From positions 156,331,122-156,395,121 of the forward strand of contig NC_035441.2 of assembly GCF_002127325.2 (NCBI RefSeq): DNA of 64,000 bases, written 5' to 3'. The stretch's first letter is position 1; the number at the start of each line of letters is the position of its first letter. The notes under the pieces were generated by a model that ran no database searches, was not told the origin of the DNA, and worked only from the letters and a program-made list of their open reading frames with translations. Source of the DNA: Helianthus annuus. Taxonomy: Eukaryota > Streptophyta > Magnoliopsida > Asterales > Asteraceae. Shown here piece after piece: positions 35,883-48,007 of this stretch. The position numbers and the translations under genes were made by a program.

Positions 35883-36161
35883 ATTGGTTATAGTGAACTT
35901 GGTTTTAAAAAGGGGGAAAATCTTTTGGGGAAAAACCAGACTATAACCTGTGACTCGCGACGACACTACACTCCAAGTGCAAGGCTCAACACATTAGACC
36001 TCATAGCTCGGACTGGTGTTTACTTGTTTGCTTACCTTATGTTTCCTGTTTTGCTATACGTACTAGTGTGCCTAAATTAGATAGATACACCTCTCTCTTC
36101 TATCTCATTCTCGCTACATTGCAACATCACACTCATACTATGTTTTCTGATTATGAAGACA

Positions 36162-39100
36162 ATGAGTGGACGTGGAAGAGGAAACATCAACATGACTCAG
36201 GCTCAATTCACTAACCTGCTTAACACGGTGGCTGCAGCTTTCGCAGCTCACCCTGGAGGTAAACTCGTTACCCTAGGATGCTTAGATCCTACCGCCACAA
36301 CGCCTTTTATCCCTAAATCTATACGCTTCGCTTCTCACGAACAGGTCAGCATGCACCTGCGCAACCACCCGTGTGTACATTCAAAACTTTCATGGATTGC
36401 AAGCCTCTCCCTTTCAACGGCACTGAGGGTGCTATAGGTCTTCTGCACTGGATTGAGAAAGTTGAAGCTGTCTTTGCTGTCTGTGAGTGTCCCCCTGCGA
36501 ATTGGGTGAAGTTTACTACAGCTACGCTTGAAGGAAACGCGCTTTCCTGGTGGAAGGCGCAAATTCAGATGTTTGGATTGGAAACTGCTAATGCTACTGC
36601 ATGGGAGGATTTCAAGGACATGATTAAGGAGGAGTACTGTCACCGGGATGACATCCACAAACTTGAGAACGAGTACTATGCGCTTAAGATGGTTGGGTCA
36701 GAGATTGAAACCTACACCAAGCTGTCCAATGACTATGCTGCTCTTTGCCCAAACATGTCTCGACCTATGTATCGAAGAATCGAACTGTACGTCAAGGGTT
36801 TGGCTCCAGAAATTCGAAGCCATGTAACTTCAGCCAATCTCACTACCATTCAGCCGATCGTTCGACTTGCTCACAAACTTACTGACCAGGCCGTAGAAGA
36901 AGGCAGGTTGCCCAAAAGGATCAGTGCTACTGTCGGAACTTCTAGTGACAACAAGCGTAAGTGGGAAGGAAATCAAAGCAAGGATGCTAACCCCACTCAG
37001 GCCCCAGCACAGCAAAGGAAAACTGAAAACAACAAGGGCACTCAACAACAGGGCGGCTATCGCGGTAACCACCCCAAGTGCAACAAGTGCAATCGACATC
37101 ACAGTGGGCCTTGTGGGAAAAGTCAGTGCCAGCGATGTAACAAGATGGGGCATGAGGCCAAAGACTGTAGGAGTCCACGCCCCGTGGGGCAGAACCAGCA
37201 GCAACAACATCACGGGAACGCCAAGGGTTGTTTCCAGTGCGGAGCTGAGGGGCACTTTAAGAAGAATTGCCCTGAACTGAACCAGAACCGCAACAACAAT
37301 CAGGGAGCTGGAAACAACGATCAGAACAACAATGCTGGGAATGGTGCAAGGGGAAGGGCTTTTGTGATTGGAGCTGGAGAAGCGAGGAATGACCCCAATG
37401 TCGTGGCGGGTAAGTTCCTACTCGATGATCGTTATGTTTCTGTATTATTTGATTCTGGAGCCGATGCTAGTTATGTGTCCCTACGTATTAGTAAGAAGCT
37501 TAAGCGTCCGCTTTCGTTACTAAGTTCACATCATATCGTCGAGTTAGCTAATGGTAGAAACATCGAGGCCTCACATGTTGTCAAAGGCTGCAAACTAGAA
37601 TTGTCTGGTCAGACATTTAGTATCGATCTTTTCCCTGTTACACTTGGAAGCTTCGACGTCGTCATCGGTATGGATTGGTTATCCAAGCATCGCGCTGAGA
37701 TCCTCTGTCAAGAGAAAGCAGTTCGTATTCCCCGCCGTTCTGGCAAACCCCTCATTGTACAAGGTGGCAAAGGCGGAGAAATCTCCGGCGTTATCTCATT
37801 CTTGAAGGCCAAGAAGTGTTTACGAAAAGGGCACACCGCTATCTTAGCGCTTGTCACCAACACGCAGGAAAAGGAAAAGAGGATTGAAGATTTTCCAGTA
37901 GTGCGTGACTACCCCGAGGTATTTCCTGAAGAATTACCTGGACTCCCTCCCCACCGTCAGGTTGAATTTCAAATCGAGCTAGCTCCCGGAGCAGCGCCCA
38001 TAGCTCGTGCGCCTTATCGACTAGCCCCCGCAGAATTGAAGGAACTCTCTACTCAGCTACAGGAACTATTGGATAAAGGGTTTATCCGCCCTAGTTCATC
38101 ACCCTGGGGAGCACCGGTACTCTTTGTTAAGAAGAAGGATGGCACGTTCCGAATGTGCATCGACTACCGTGAACTGAACAAAGTTACCATCAAGAACCGC
38201 TACCCTCTCCCGCGAATCGACGACTTATTCGATCAGTTGCAAGGATCGAGCTACTATTCTAAGATTGACCTGCGATCAGGCTATCATCAGCTAAGGGTCC
38301 GTAATGAAGACATCTCCAAAACTGCCTTCAGAACTCGTTATGGTCATTATGAATTCCTTGTCATGCCCTTTGGAATGACCAACGCGCCCGCTGTATTCAT
38401 GGATCTCATGAACCGAGTGTGCAAACCTTACCTCGACAAATTTGTGATCGTGTTTATAGACGACATCCTGATCTACTCGAAAAGTCAAGAAGAGCATGAA
38501 CAGCACCTGCGCCTTATCCTCGAACTCCTTCGCAATGAGCAGCTGTACGCCAAGTTCTCGAAATGCGACTTCTGGCTTCGAGAAGTCCATTTCCTTGGGC
38601 ACGTGGTTAACAAGGATGGAATTCACGTCGACCCAGCTAAGATCGACTCTATAAAGTATTGGCCTACCCCTAAGACTCCGACCGAAGTCCGCCAATTCTT
38701 AGGACTAGCGGGATACTATCGAAGATTTATCATGGGATTCTCAAAGATCGCTCAGCCTCTCACGGCTCTTACTCAGAAGGGTATGGTTTATAAATGGGGT
38801 GAAGCTCAGGAAACCGCATTTCAGAAACTAAAGGATAACCTCTGTAGTGCTCCTATTCTCTCGCTGCCTGAAGGCACTGACGACTTTGTGGTATACTGCG
38901 ATGCGTCCATCCATGGGCTCGGTTGTGTGTTGATGCAACGCGACAAAGTTATTGCTTACGCCTCTCGACAACTTAAGACGCACGAAAGGAACTACACTAC
39001 GCACGACTTGGAACTAGGAGCAGTGATCTTTGCGCTTAAGATATGGAGACATTACCTGTACGGTACCAAGTGCACCATTTACACCGATCACAGGAGTCTC

Positions 39101-40765
39101 GAGCATATTTTCAAGCAAAAGGAATTAAACATGCGGCAACGTCGATGGGTCGAACTCCTGAATGATTATGAATGCGCCATCAAGTACCATCCGGGCAAGG
39201 CCAATGTTGTGGCAGACGCCCTCAGCCGAAAAGACACTACGCCCAAGCGCGTGCGAGCGCTACAACTTACTATCCAGTCCAACCTCCCCACTCAGATACG
39301 AAATGCTCAGACTGAAGCTCTGAAACCGGAAAACATCAGGGCTGAATCCCTGCGAGGATCGAGACAACGACTAGAGCAAAAAGAAGACGGCGCTTACTAT
39401 GTGGCAGGGCGCATTTGGGTTCCACTTTACGGAGATCTGCGTGAGCTTGTGATGGACGAAGCCCATAAGTCCCGTTATTCAGTACATCCTGGTTCAGATA
39501 AGATGTACCACGACTTAAGGACCACTTACTGGTGGCCTGGCATGAAAGCCCACATAGCAGCATACGTTAGCAAATGTTTGACCTGCGCAAGAGTCAAGAC
39601 TGAGTATCAGAAACCAGCAGGCCTACTCCAGCAGCCGGAAATCCCGAAGTGGAAATGGGAACAAATTTCCATGGATTTTGTTACGGGGCTACCTAGATCC
39701 CAACGCGGGAATGACACTATTTGGGTGATAGTAGATCGATTGACTAAGTCTGCACACTTTCTGGCCATTAAGGAAACAGACAAGTTTTCTACCTTGGCAG
39801 AAATCTATTTAAAGGAAGTAGTCTCGAGACACGGGGTGCCAACTTCTATTATTTCCGACCGAGATGCTCGTTTTACTTCCGAGTTGTGGCAAGCTATGCA
39901 CAAATCCTTTGGCTCACGTTTGGACATGAGCACCGCTTATCACCCACAAACGGATGGGCAGTCTGAACGCACCATCCAAACCCTGGAAGACATGCTTAGA
40001 GCATGTGTGATCGATTTTGGCAAGAACTGGGAGAAGCATCTACCGCTGGTGGAATTCTCCTACAATAACAGCTACCACACTAGCATTCAGGCGGCACCTT
40101 TTGAGACATTGTACGGTCGTAAATGCCGATCACCTCTTTGCTGGGCGGAAGTCGGTGACAGTCAAATCACAGGCCCAGAACTGGTGGTAGATACGACGGA
40201 AAAGATTACCCAGATCAGACAACGCATGGCGGCAGCTCGTGATCGTCACAAAAGCTACGCTGATAAGCGTAGGAAACCGCTAGAATTCCAGGTCGGGGAC
40301 CGGGTTCTACTTAAAGTCTCACCCTGGAAGGGTGTGGTTCGTTTCGGTAAACGGGGCAAGCTGAATCCGCGATATGTTGGACCATTCGAAATTACCGAGA
40401 AAATCGGTAAGGTTGCTTATAGATTGAACCTGCCTGCAGAGCTGAGTGCGGTGCACAATGTCTTTCACGTGTCTAATCTGAAGAAGTGTCTGTCAGATGA
40501 AACACTCATAATTCCTTTCAAGGAACTCACTATTGATGAACAGCTACACTTTATTGAGGAACCGATTGAGATCACGGATCGAGAGATCAAAACCCTCAAA
40601 CGTAGCCAAATACCTCTCGTGCGAGTTCGTTGGAACTCACGACGTGGCCCAGAGTTTACCTGGGAGCGGGAAGACCAGATGAAGTGCAAGTATCCCCAGT
40701 TGTTCCCAAACGAAACCCCCAGCACTGAAGCTACAACTGAATTTCGGGACGAAATTCCAAACTAA
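36162..40765 (+). CDS. Gag-pol polyprotein of Tekay-2, with an 86-bp intron
   Basis: Exon 1 is 36162-36258 (32 codons plus one base) and exon 2 is 36345-40765, predicting 1505 residues. An in-frame ATG three codons earlier (36153) could also start it. Counting from the Met at 36371, zinc knuckles are near 253-266 and 287-300, protease DSG at 361-363, RT FIDD near 695-698, RNase H Y-C-D-A-S near 845, and the integrase zinc site near 1040-1075. The integrase triad is near 1102, 1163 and 1199, and the chromodomain covers the last 50 or so residues (V-R-W...E-F-T-W-E). All catalytic residues are present. Without splicing, exon 1 runs into a short wrong frame that stops at 36437, so splicing would be required for gag-pol. 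It closely resembles Tekay-3. Confidence 0.9.
36259..36344 (+). other. Predicted intron in Tekay-2 gag (86 bp, phase 1)
   Basis: Starts GGAG|GTAAAC and ends CGAACAG|GTC. Removing it joins two frames into one continuous gag. Tekay-3 has an intron of the same length, phase and position with quite different sequence. Confidence 0.8.
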
Positions 40766-40857
40766 CGGGGGGATGATGTGACACCCCGTTGAAACACGCC
40801 AGCTTGACAGTGGCTGCCTTAACTTTCGGGACGAAAGTTCTTAAAACTTGGGGATAA
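40766..40857 (+). other. Polypurine tract and fossil LTR junction of Tekay-2
   Basis: The working tract is CTTGGGGATAA just before 40858. A second, older-looking junction, GGGGGGATGA followed by TGTGACACCCCG at 40777, lies 81 bp upstream. Each is preceded by the palindrome TTTCGGGACGAAA or a close variant. Confidence 0.75.
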
Positions 40858-43114
40858 TGTGACACTCTAGGTTTTTCCGAACGAACATTTTGTATTATCA
40901 TTGTGTATATATATATTATTAAATGGAAACGTGACTTTTTGCATGATATGTGTTGTATGTATGTATTATATATATATATTATATATACGTGTATACTAGT
41001 GAGTCGAGACCACGACTCGAGACCCCTTAGTCTCGAGTGGGCCACTCGGTCTCGAGTGGGCCTCTTGGGCCGTAACCGGCTTGGGCCGAAACCCCCCCTT
41101 AGCCTATTTGCTACTTGGTATTAAAACCCCAAACCTTTCCCCACTCCTTCATTTGTTACACAAACACAAGCACTCCTTTCCCTCTCACTAGAAAACCCTC
41201 AACAACACCACTTTCCTTCTCTAAATTCTCGGTTCAAGCTTGGAGCAAATCGGTAACAACAAAGGATCTCGGTCAAGAAACTCGGTCAAGATCATCACCA
41301 CAAGTCGGACATTTCATTCTCTCATTTTCTTCCTTCATTTCGGCACCTTCTTCACAACCGGTTAGTGTTATTTTTATGTGTATAGGATTTATGTGTATTG
41401 AATGAACTAGGAAGTGTTTGGTTAGAAGTGTTATGCATGATTTTTAGGATGATTTGTGAGTTTGACATTATGTGTAAACCATTATGTTTGAATGCTTGAT
41501 AACATGTTTAAAAATGACTAACAAATGGTGGTTTAGGAATGATTATGGCCAACCGAACTATGTTCAAGGTTACAAAATGAATGTTTCATTGTTTCTTGCA
41601 AATGATCTTGTTAAAATATGTGATTTGGTTCATAAAAATGTATGGTTATGAAAACCCTAAAAATGATGAACTTATGATGAACTTGTTGAATATGGGTTGA
41701 AGATTTTAAAAAGGGCAATGTTTGATCCATTTTTTTATTAATGGTCAGATTAGGAAAACTTGTTAGTGAAACCTTATTGGTTATTACTTGATTTGGGCCT
41801 GATTACATAGTACAATTTAGCCTGATGTATCTGAATCTGCACGTGAACAAGAAAAGGACAGCATTGCGACTCGAGACCACACGGTTGCGACTCGCAACCA
41901 CGGCGTGACAACTCGAGACCGCAACGGTTGTGACTCGCAACCACGGCATGACAACTCGAGACCGCAACGGTTGCGACTCGCAACCACAGCGTGACAAGCC
42001 GAGACCTCCTGGTTGCGACTCGAGACCACCTTGTTGCGACTGGGCTGTCCACTTTGGTTATTGGGCCATAATGTGTTTAATATGGGCTACCTGTTGACTG
42101 GACTATGTGTTGCTGTTTGATTGTGTAAATATTAGGGCCGGCCCAATAACCCCATGTCTGTTTGTATGCATGCTACGTGATAGTTATGTGTAGATTATAC
42201 GTGATTGCTTGTACACCAAACCTGACCTATACCGGTGACCATGTTAGGACGTGGTGACCAACGTGTTTGACAAAGCAACCTAATCTGCCGAGCAACCCAA
42301 GGTGAGTTCACACACTAAAAGCATGCGTCCCGCGGAGGGACACGGACCAACTACCAACTTTGGGAAAACACTTTTGAACCATTACTTCCGGGGGAAACCA
42401 GATTGGGTAATTACTATCTCCGGGGGAGATACGTTTGGATATTATTTATAAATCACAACTAGCCATGCTAAACGAAACTCTATCACCTTAAGTCCTTGCT
42501 TACAGTACCGATTAATCGCCGGGGGCGAACGGGTTATTAGTTGATAGCGCTATTAGGTTTGACAACCTCACACCGTGACCGGGGGAGATCGGGCGTGAAC
42601 TAGTAGACCTTGCAACATGGGCAATGACGATAGACATTGACTCGGGGCACAACAACTTTCCGTCAACAGTTTCGGTATCTACAGTTTAGTGAGCTTACAG
42701 ATGGGGTAGCTCCCCACAACGTGATTATAAATGCTTTATCTAAACAACTTAAGTTTTTGGTAAACTAAAACTGGACAACTAGTAAACTCACTCAGCATTA
42801 TTGTTGACACCTTACTGCATGCTTTGCAGGTAACCAGTAACTGAGGAGCTGCTGCTTGGGGATGTGTAGTGTTCGTCAAAACCCGTGTGTTGGGTTTAAT
42901 TAACTTAAACTAAGAACTATCTCTAAAACTATTTGGTTTTGCTACCGCTGTTTTGTTAAACTAATTATCGAACTTAAACTACGATGTTGCTAACTACTTT
43001 GGATAGTAAATATTTCTACTATTACATCAATGCTCAGTATGATTAGTGGCTGGATCCTGGTCGGTCACGCCTCCAAGCGGCGGTGTTCCGCATGTGGTTT
43101 TTGGGGGTGTGACA
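40858..43114 (+). repeat. 3' LTR of Tekay-2
   Basis: Same length as the 5' LTR with nine substitutions noticed (for example near 41112, 42232, 42498 and 42532). Confidence 0.92.
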
Positions 43115-43119
43115 ATCAA

Positions 43120-44465
43120 GGGCTTTTTCCTTAAATATCGATGTTCATTGTTATTTTTGCATTATACTTTGATGTTCCGACAACTTGTAATGATTAAAAG
43201 TTTGAGTTAACGAAATTTATTTGATGTTCCTACAATTTGTAATGATTAAAAGTTTGAGTTAAGGTGACCAGTTGATCCAAACATAGTAATTAAAAGAAAA
43301 ATACAAAAGTTGGTTCACTGTATACGGACCGTATAATGTTATACGGCCTGTATACGAGGCATAAACAATGCTCTTATATTGAGTATACGAGCGAATAAAA
43401 AATTAATAAATATTTTATACGGCCCGTATAATGTTATACAGTCGTATACAATCAATAATTGATCTCATAATAAGAAGATATACGACCACATAACAACCAT
43501 ACGACCTCAAAATTCACAAAAATTCTCTCGGTTTTCTCTTGGATTGTTCTTGGATATCGTTCTTCTGCGTTCGTGACGTTTTCTTCTCGTTCTTCTACTA
43601 TTACGGTACGTTTCTAAGCCTCGCTTTTCGGATTACGTAACTTGTTTGATTATACGATCGTATAGCATATCGAATAGTGTAGATTAGCTTAAGGAAATTG
43701 ATTGTTTGATTGAATTTGAAAAAAAAAACTGCCCCATTCAAGTGTATACGGGCCGTATACATTATATACGATTGTATACAACTTGAATATTCAAGTTTTA
43801 TACGATCGTATACATGTATGAATGTGAAAATAAGAATATAGGTATGTATGGATGTGAAAATAAGAAAATAGGTATGTGAGAAGAGATCAATAGAAAGACC
43901 CTAAGACAATTAGCCTTTCTATCCTTTTCTCGCTTTTGTCCAGCATCAGTAAGAGATGTCTAGCGTCAGTAAGGGATATGATGAAGATTGTACACAGATA
44001 TAAGATCATAATGGTAACTTGTTAATTTCCGATAGTTATATAGTATATACGATGAAGATTGTATATACGATCGATCGTATTGAAAATATTCAATCCCTAC
44101 AAGTTATATACGATCGTATATAACTTGAATATTCAAGTTTTTTTTGGAGTCGGATTGAATATTTTCACACTATAATGAACCGCGAATAACATCGTACACT
44201 TCATCAACTAAACTCGAAGTGGAGGGATTTAAGATGGAAGCTTGCGAGGTTTAGTGTCCTCTACAATCAATTAGAGATAGTACAAGTCAAGTTGATATTT
44301 GAAAACGGCTCATGCGCAATACCTTTTGATACACGACACATCATTTGCTCATATGACAAACAGTGAATAGTTAATGCTCATCCCAATTTTTTTTAGTGAA
44401 TTGGAATCTTAAGAAAAATAGAACTCGATTAGTACTAATTGACTAGTGATTTTTATTAAGGTATT
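43120..44465. other. AT-rich palindrome-bearing DNA, probable old LTR debris
   Basis: Continuation of the unit split by Tekay-2. Palindromes such as TATACGGCCCGTATA, TATACGGGCCGTATA and TATACGATCGTATA occur at 43318-43450, 43745-43812 and 44040-44120. The C/T-rich leader-like stretch at 43520-43620 resembles the transcribed start of plant LTRs. No coding sequence is seen. Confidence 0.4.
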
Positions 44466-44471
44466 ATGAAT

Positions 44472-45010
44472 TTACATCGAGATAGTTGGTAAACGGGCAA
44501 CAAGTTGCGCCGCTACCCCTTCTTGAATAGCAAAACTAAGCCTTTTAAAAACTACGTCCATAGATCTCGGGGTCATAACATTACTATGCATGACCCTTTG
44601 AACTCGACTAAGTAGTTCCACAGCCTCTGGCGCCAGAAAACCAAAAGTATCAAAAGCAAATGGGATAAACACGTGTTGGTTGTCAAGGCACACTTTCTCA
44701 TGTTTGGTCACTTTACCCGAAGCAGCCTTTAAAGCAGCCTGCCCCACGTAAATGCACTACCCCCTAGGCCCACAAGCGGGGAAACCCCTGTTAGATCCAC
44801 ACATGCATGTTTTCCTCCTACCCATCCAAAGACCAGAATGTCAGCTGGTCGAAGGGTAGATCTCCCTTCCAACGGGTCTGTTAAGAAATTAACGGGAGCC
44901 TCTTTCTTAGCAGAAATACCAGCGCACCTGAATATGTCAAAAAGGACATCTCTAACCAAATCAAGTCGGTATTTGAACCCCGGAAGCTCTCTACAGTGAA
45001 CTGCATGCTC
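44472..45010 (-). pseudogene. Decayed retroelement C-terminal domain
   Basis: Two overlapping minus-strand frames, joined by a frameshift near 44729-44747, read as one protein piece. Recognisable blocks are LVRDVLFDIFR, RPADILVFGWVGGKHACVDLTGVSP, and CLDNQHVFIPFAFDTFG. I remember this domain from plant predicted proteins annotated as reverse-transcriptase-related, but cannot name the family with certainty. There is no start region and no upstream RT, so it is a truncated remnant. Confidence 0.45.
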
Positions 45011-45247
45011 CCAACGGGTCTGTAATCTTTATTTATGAAAATTTTATTTTCGTCTTGTAATATTTTTAGTACTGACATCTAGTTGTTTATTTACTTATAA
45101 CTTTTTTATTACATAATTATATAAACATATACTAATACTCTTTATATCTTAAAAAAAGTTAAAAATGATAAGTGGTGATGAGGGATGTGTATTTTCAAAA
45201 ATAAAATGGTGGGGAGTGAAATATAGCGTAGTGATAATATGACAATG
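45011..45247. other. AT-rich spacer
   Basis: No gene or repeat seen. Confidence 0.4.
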
Positions 45248-45264
45248 AATAATGAATGAAATGT

Positions 45265-45575
45265 GCCAATGAGCTAGTGGTGGAGTGGTAAGGAAGAGAT
45301 CTTGTGTTCCAAGTGACTCAAGTTCAATTCCTGCCACTAGCATTTAGTTTCTGCGGCACCTGGTGATGATGGGAGACTAGGCGAGTAGGCGGCGATCGCT
45401 AGTTCGATCCTTGAACTGAGCGGGTTTTACCTCACCGCACTGTCGTGCCTTCGGGCGAGTGTTCACGGCTTCGGCCCTAGGTGGGGGTTTTCCCCGGTTC
45501 GGAAGGCGAGTGTATCCCGATGTGGTGAATTTCGCCAGTAGCCCATTTGGAGGATTCGTTGGCCGTTCAAAAAAA
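45265..45575 (+). mobile_element. tRNA-derived SINE, 311 bp, with 17-bp TSD
   Basis: The body lies between identical 17-bp repeats AATAATGAATGAAATGT at 45248-45264 and 45576-45592. The head has Box A TGGTGGAGTGG (within 45275-45289) and Box B GTTCAATTCC (45322-45331), the internal RNA polymerase III promoter. A GC-rich body follows, then an A-run. The perfect duplication points to a recent insertion. Movement would depend on a LINE reverse transcriptase supplied elsewhere. Confidence 0.85.
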
Positions 45576-45592
45576 AATAATGAATGAAATGT

Positions 45593-46307
45593 ATGCGTGT
45601 AGGTGTCAGCGCCTTCTTGTTTGTTCGTACCAATAAAAAATTAATTGTTTTAAAATACACTCTATAGAAAGTTTAATCCTTATTTGTGTTATTTTGGTGA
45701 ATTAAACAATAATAGATAGACAGTAGAGGTGTAGACTCTATCCTAAGCTCACCCAAGTTTTCGTCCGATCGTGTGTTATGCGAGAGAGTTCTACTCTTGT
45801 GGTGGCATAACGACTGTCAAGTGGTAGCCAGCGGTATGGTTTTCCGGATAACACCCAAATCAAACTCTGAAGACAGCGTGAGTCCGGTTAGAACAACAGT
45901 CTGACAGAATTGAGGCAATAGGACTCTCTAATTTAAGAAGTGCGATTACCTAATATAAGAAAGATGCCGTTCCAAAAAAAAGTTACCTCATATGTAAAAT
46001 AATTTGTATTACATTTTGATAGATTTGGAAAACAAGATCCAACAACATTATGATGGTGCTATATTGAATTCGTAAGTTAGGTAGTAGATCAAGGTGCCTT
46101 TCAAAAAAAAAAAAATTTATGGTACAATCTCATTTCTTTCTCATACGTGGCACTTGGAGTGATTGGATCAAGTGGATATACAATTAATGATTTTGTCTTC
46201 ACGAAATTAATTTTGGATCATGTGTAGATGGCATTTAAACTGTCAATAAAGTTATACATCATCGTAATTGATAAGTTGAATGTTTCATTAAAAAGAAATT
46301 AATACCA
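45593..46307. other. Spacer with two A-tailed, SINE-like 3' ends
   Basis: A stretch ending GATGCCGTTCC plus A-run (about 45726-45982) and another ending GGTGCCTTTC plus A-run (about 46060-46116) resemble SINE tails. I could not find Box A/B heads or target duplications, so they are not called as elements. Confidence 0.3.
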
Positions 46308-47094
46308 ATAAAAGTATCATCTTGTTGCCGGCTCCTTGTCGATTCATACTAATTTTTAACAAAAATATCAACAATAATTAAGATAACTTTTTCTTTTATC
46401 CTCTTACTAAACTCTAATTCTACTTCAAAACTACACTTATGTGACCTAATCCCTCAAGTCCTCAACTTTATGACCGAGATTGGAAAAAAAAAATACTTTT
46501 ACTATAAAAGTATCATCTTGTTGCCGGCTCCTTGTCGATTCATACTAATTTTTAACAAAAATATCAACAATAATTAAGATAACTTTTTCTTTTATCCTCT
46601 TACTAAACTCTAATTCTACTTCAAAACTACACTTATGTGACCTAATCCCTCAAGTCCTCAACTTTATGACCGAGATTGGAAAAAAAAAAATACTTTTACT
46701 ATAAAAGTATCATCTTGTTGCCGGCTCCTTGTCGATTCATACTAATTTTTAACAAAAATATCAACAATAATTAAGATAACTTTTTCTTTTATCCTCTTAC
46801 TAAACTCTAATTCTACTTCAAAACTACACTTATGTGACCTAATCCCTCAAGTCCTCAACTTTATGACCGAGATTGGAAAAAAAAATACTTTTACTATAAA
46901 AGTATCATCTTGTTGCCGGCTCCTTGTCGATTCATACTAATTTTTAACAAAAATATCATTAATAATTAAGATAACTTTTTCTTTTATCCTCTTACTAAAC
47001 TCTAATTCTACTTCAAAACTACACTTATGTGACCTAATCCCTCAAGTCCTCAACTTTATGACCGAGATTGGAAAAAAAAAATACTTTTACTTCA
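46308..47094 (+). repeat. Tandem repeat, four copies of about 196 bp
   Basis: Units begin AAAAGTATCATCTTGTTGCC and repeat at spacings of 196, 197 and 195 bp. Differences are almost confined to the length of an A-run, plus a two-base change in the last unit. Near identity means recent amplification. The unit is non-coding; its origin is not recognised. Confidence 0.95.
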
Positions 47095-47106
47095 TACCTT
47101 GATATC

Positions 47107-47226
47107 TAGGGGCGAATTCAGGGGGGTTTTAGGGTTCCCAGGAACCCCCTCTGTTTAGAACATTAGTGAGAACTTATAAGAATCTATCAAAAGAAATCGG
47201 TGACAAAAATTCTAAATCCGCCACTG
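47107..47226. mobile_element. hAT-type MITE, 120 bp, with 8-bp TSD
   Basis: Ends TAGGGGCGAATTCAG and, read inward from the right, CAGTGGCGGATTTAG form a 15-bp imperfect inverted repeat. Identical TTGATATC flanks both sides (47099-47106 and 47227-47234). It has no coding capacity. It sits 12 bases after the 196-bp array. Confidence 0.8.
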
Positions 47227-47234
47227 TTGATATC

Positions 47235-47918
47235 GTTAGACTATATGCTCTTTAGTATTAAGATAACTAGTATATAATTGATTTATAATGATCTCTCACT
47301 GAAGTTACTTGAAAGTTGTTTTTTTTCTTCTAAAGGCACTAAATTTTCATTAGTTTTCACATTCAAATCCTCTAAATTATTTTTATAAATTTTACCAAAA
47401 TTAAATCTGTGGCAAATGAAAGATATATGAATCTTGGTTATTATTCACTCAGTTATATAGGTTTGTAACGATAAGCTGAATGAAATAAGTTGATCATAAC
47501 TGTCCATTTATTTGAATGTCGTTTAACAACTAATTTTCATTTTTCATAACTTTTTACTGTAACAAAAATGTTATTTTAAGAGTACTCAATGAGCAAATCC
47601 GGTAAAGTGGCAGTAACAACATACATATATATATAAAAAGCTAAAACGAGTTGACGTCAGCATAATTAGGAGAAATCTTAATGATTACTGTCAAATCGCC
47701 ACTTTCTGAAACGGCGGCGCCACAGTAATCATCGATTTTATTAAATAACCTCTGACAAGCGTTAGACGTCTGCACACATTCCCATAAGCTACAGTTTCAA
47801 TAAGAAGGTGATCGGTCAAACACCAATTCGTCTTCTACCCCAAGGCACACAAGGGTCACGTCACACCAATCAGCTCATGATTAAAAACATTCATTCAAGC
47901 ATAATGAACAGTTCAACT
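47235..47918. other. AT-rich spacer
   Basis: No gene seen. It grades into the LTR remnant interrupted by Tekay-3. Confidence 0.4.
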
Positions 47919-47951
47919 TGTGGGGAATCTTCTCCAAGAAGATTCCCCACA
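47919..47951. repeat. Perfect 15-bp hairpin with 3-nt loop
   Basis: TGTGGGGAATCTTCT, loop CCA, then its exact reverse complement. Lies just upstream of the LTR remnant. Confidence 0.85.
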
Positions 47952-48002
47952 TTTCACGCCAAAACTCCACAGCGAAAAACACCCATCTCTTATAGTCCAG
48001 TG

Positions 48003-48007
48003 CTCCA
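48003..48007. repeat. TSD of Tekay-3 (CTCCA), partner 57636-57640
   Basis: Identical 5-bp direct repeats flank the element. Confidence 0.9.

Larger units (their letters stand above)
33610..43114 (+). mobile_element. Ty3/Gypsy chromovirus, Tekay type (Tekay-2), complete
   Basis: LTRs at 33610-35866 and 40858-43114 (2257 bp each), primer-binding site, spliced gag-pol (36162-40765), polypurine tract, TSD ATCAA. Length 9505 bp. I noticed nine substitutions between the LTRs, so it is young but older than Tekay-1. The polyprotein is intact once the 86-bp intron is removed. Confidence 0.93.

Noticed and set aside
44472..44747. A functional small host gene
   Set aside because: Frame is broken from its upstream part by a frameshift and lacks an N-terminal region; it reads as a truncated retroelement piece.
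45726..46116. Two additional SINEs suggested by A-runs after GCCGTTCC and TGCCTTTC
   Set aside because: No Box A/B head and no flanking duplication could be found.
46308..47094. CRISPR-like array
   Set aside because: The repeats are whole 196-bp tandem units with no unique spacers, in plant nuclear DNA.
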